A DNA stretch of 5,202 bases from Proteiniphilum sp. (GTDB lineage: Bacteria; Bacteroidota; Bacteroidia; Bacteroidales; Dysgonomonadaceae): the NCBI GenBank assembly GCA_031284475.1, contig JAISZV010000257.1, forward strand, positions 1-5,202, read 5' to 3'. Below are positions 5,123-5,202 of this stretch, piece by piece. How positions within the stretch are numbered: position 1 is the stretch's first letter; each line of letters starts with the position of its first letter. The notes below the pieces were generated by a model that was not told the origin of the DNA, made no database searches, and worked only from the letters and a program-made list of their open reading frames with translations. A program made the translations under genes and the position numbers.

Positions 5123-5202
5123 TCTATTTAAAAAAGTCTGGCCATTCAGTTCCCTTGAGGAAGTGAACGGATCTCTTAGAATGTACTGTATAAACTTTTT
5201 AT
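5123..5202. other. upstream intergenic stretch, no gene or promoter resolved
   Basis: Eighty A+T-rich bases between stem-loop 3 and the window edge. No start codon with an SD and no convincing -35/-10 or sigma-54 pair could be picked. The operon promoter may be here or beyond the edge. Confidence 0.4.

Noticed and set aside
5114..5200. Open minus-strand frame from the edge ending in TAA inside stem-loop 3, possibly the tail of an upstream gene
   Set aside because: Only 28 codons, recognisable as no family, and an open stretch this short is expected by chance; cannot be supported without sequence beyond 5202.

Overview
The window is a single bacterial operon read from the minus strand, covering nearly all of the sequence. 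Every gene has a recognisable Shine-Dalgarno (SD) site. Two genes start with GTG. Gaps between genes are 4 to 56 bases. Base composition looks close to even (estimated by eye). A TRAP transporter, NAD-type dehydrogenases and no oxygen-dependent enzymes fit an anaerobic or fermentative heterotroph. A spirochaete (Treponema-like) or a gut Firmicute are guesses only: there is no rRNA or other taxonomic marker.

In transcription order (high to low coordinates), a leader of about 200 bases contains three perfect stem-loops in a row (5019-5122). It is followed by: a small single-domain cupin (4627-4992); a creatininase-family hydrolase resembling 3-dehydro-scyllo-inosose hydrolase IolN (3621-4613); two different zinc-dependent medium-chain dehydrogenases in tandem (2524-3564 and 1477-2511); a sugar isomerase/epimerase with a xylose-isomerase-like TIM barrel (672-1466); the small membrane subunit of a TRAP transporter (88-660); and the first 27 codons of the large TRAP subunit (1-83, cut by the window edge).

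The gene set suggests uptake and stepwise breakdown of a cyclitol or related polyol. The TRAP system imports the substrate, the dehydrogenases oxidise hydroxyl groups to ketones, the IolN-like enzyme opens the diketo ring to a keto-sugar acid, and the TIM-barrel enzyme epimerises that acid toward a hexuronate. This is the logic of the IolG-IolM-IolN-IolO inositol route known from Thermotoga maritima. Here, however, the oxidation steps would be carried by two ordinary-length sorbitol/threonine-dehydrogenase-like enzymes, and the transporter is TRAP rather than ABC. The pathway assignment is an inference resting mainly on the creatininase-family protein. No regulator and no periplasmic TRAP binding protein is visible in the window.

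For two genes the longest possible reading frame is probably not the true protein. A strong SD places the starts of the creatininase-family gene and of the second dehydrogenase at internal ATGs (4613 and 2511).
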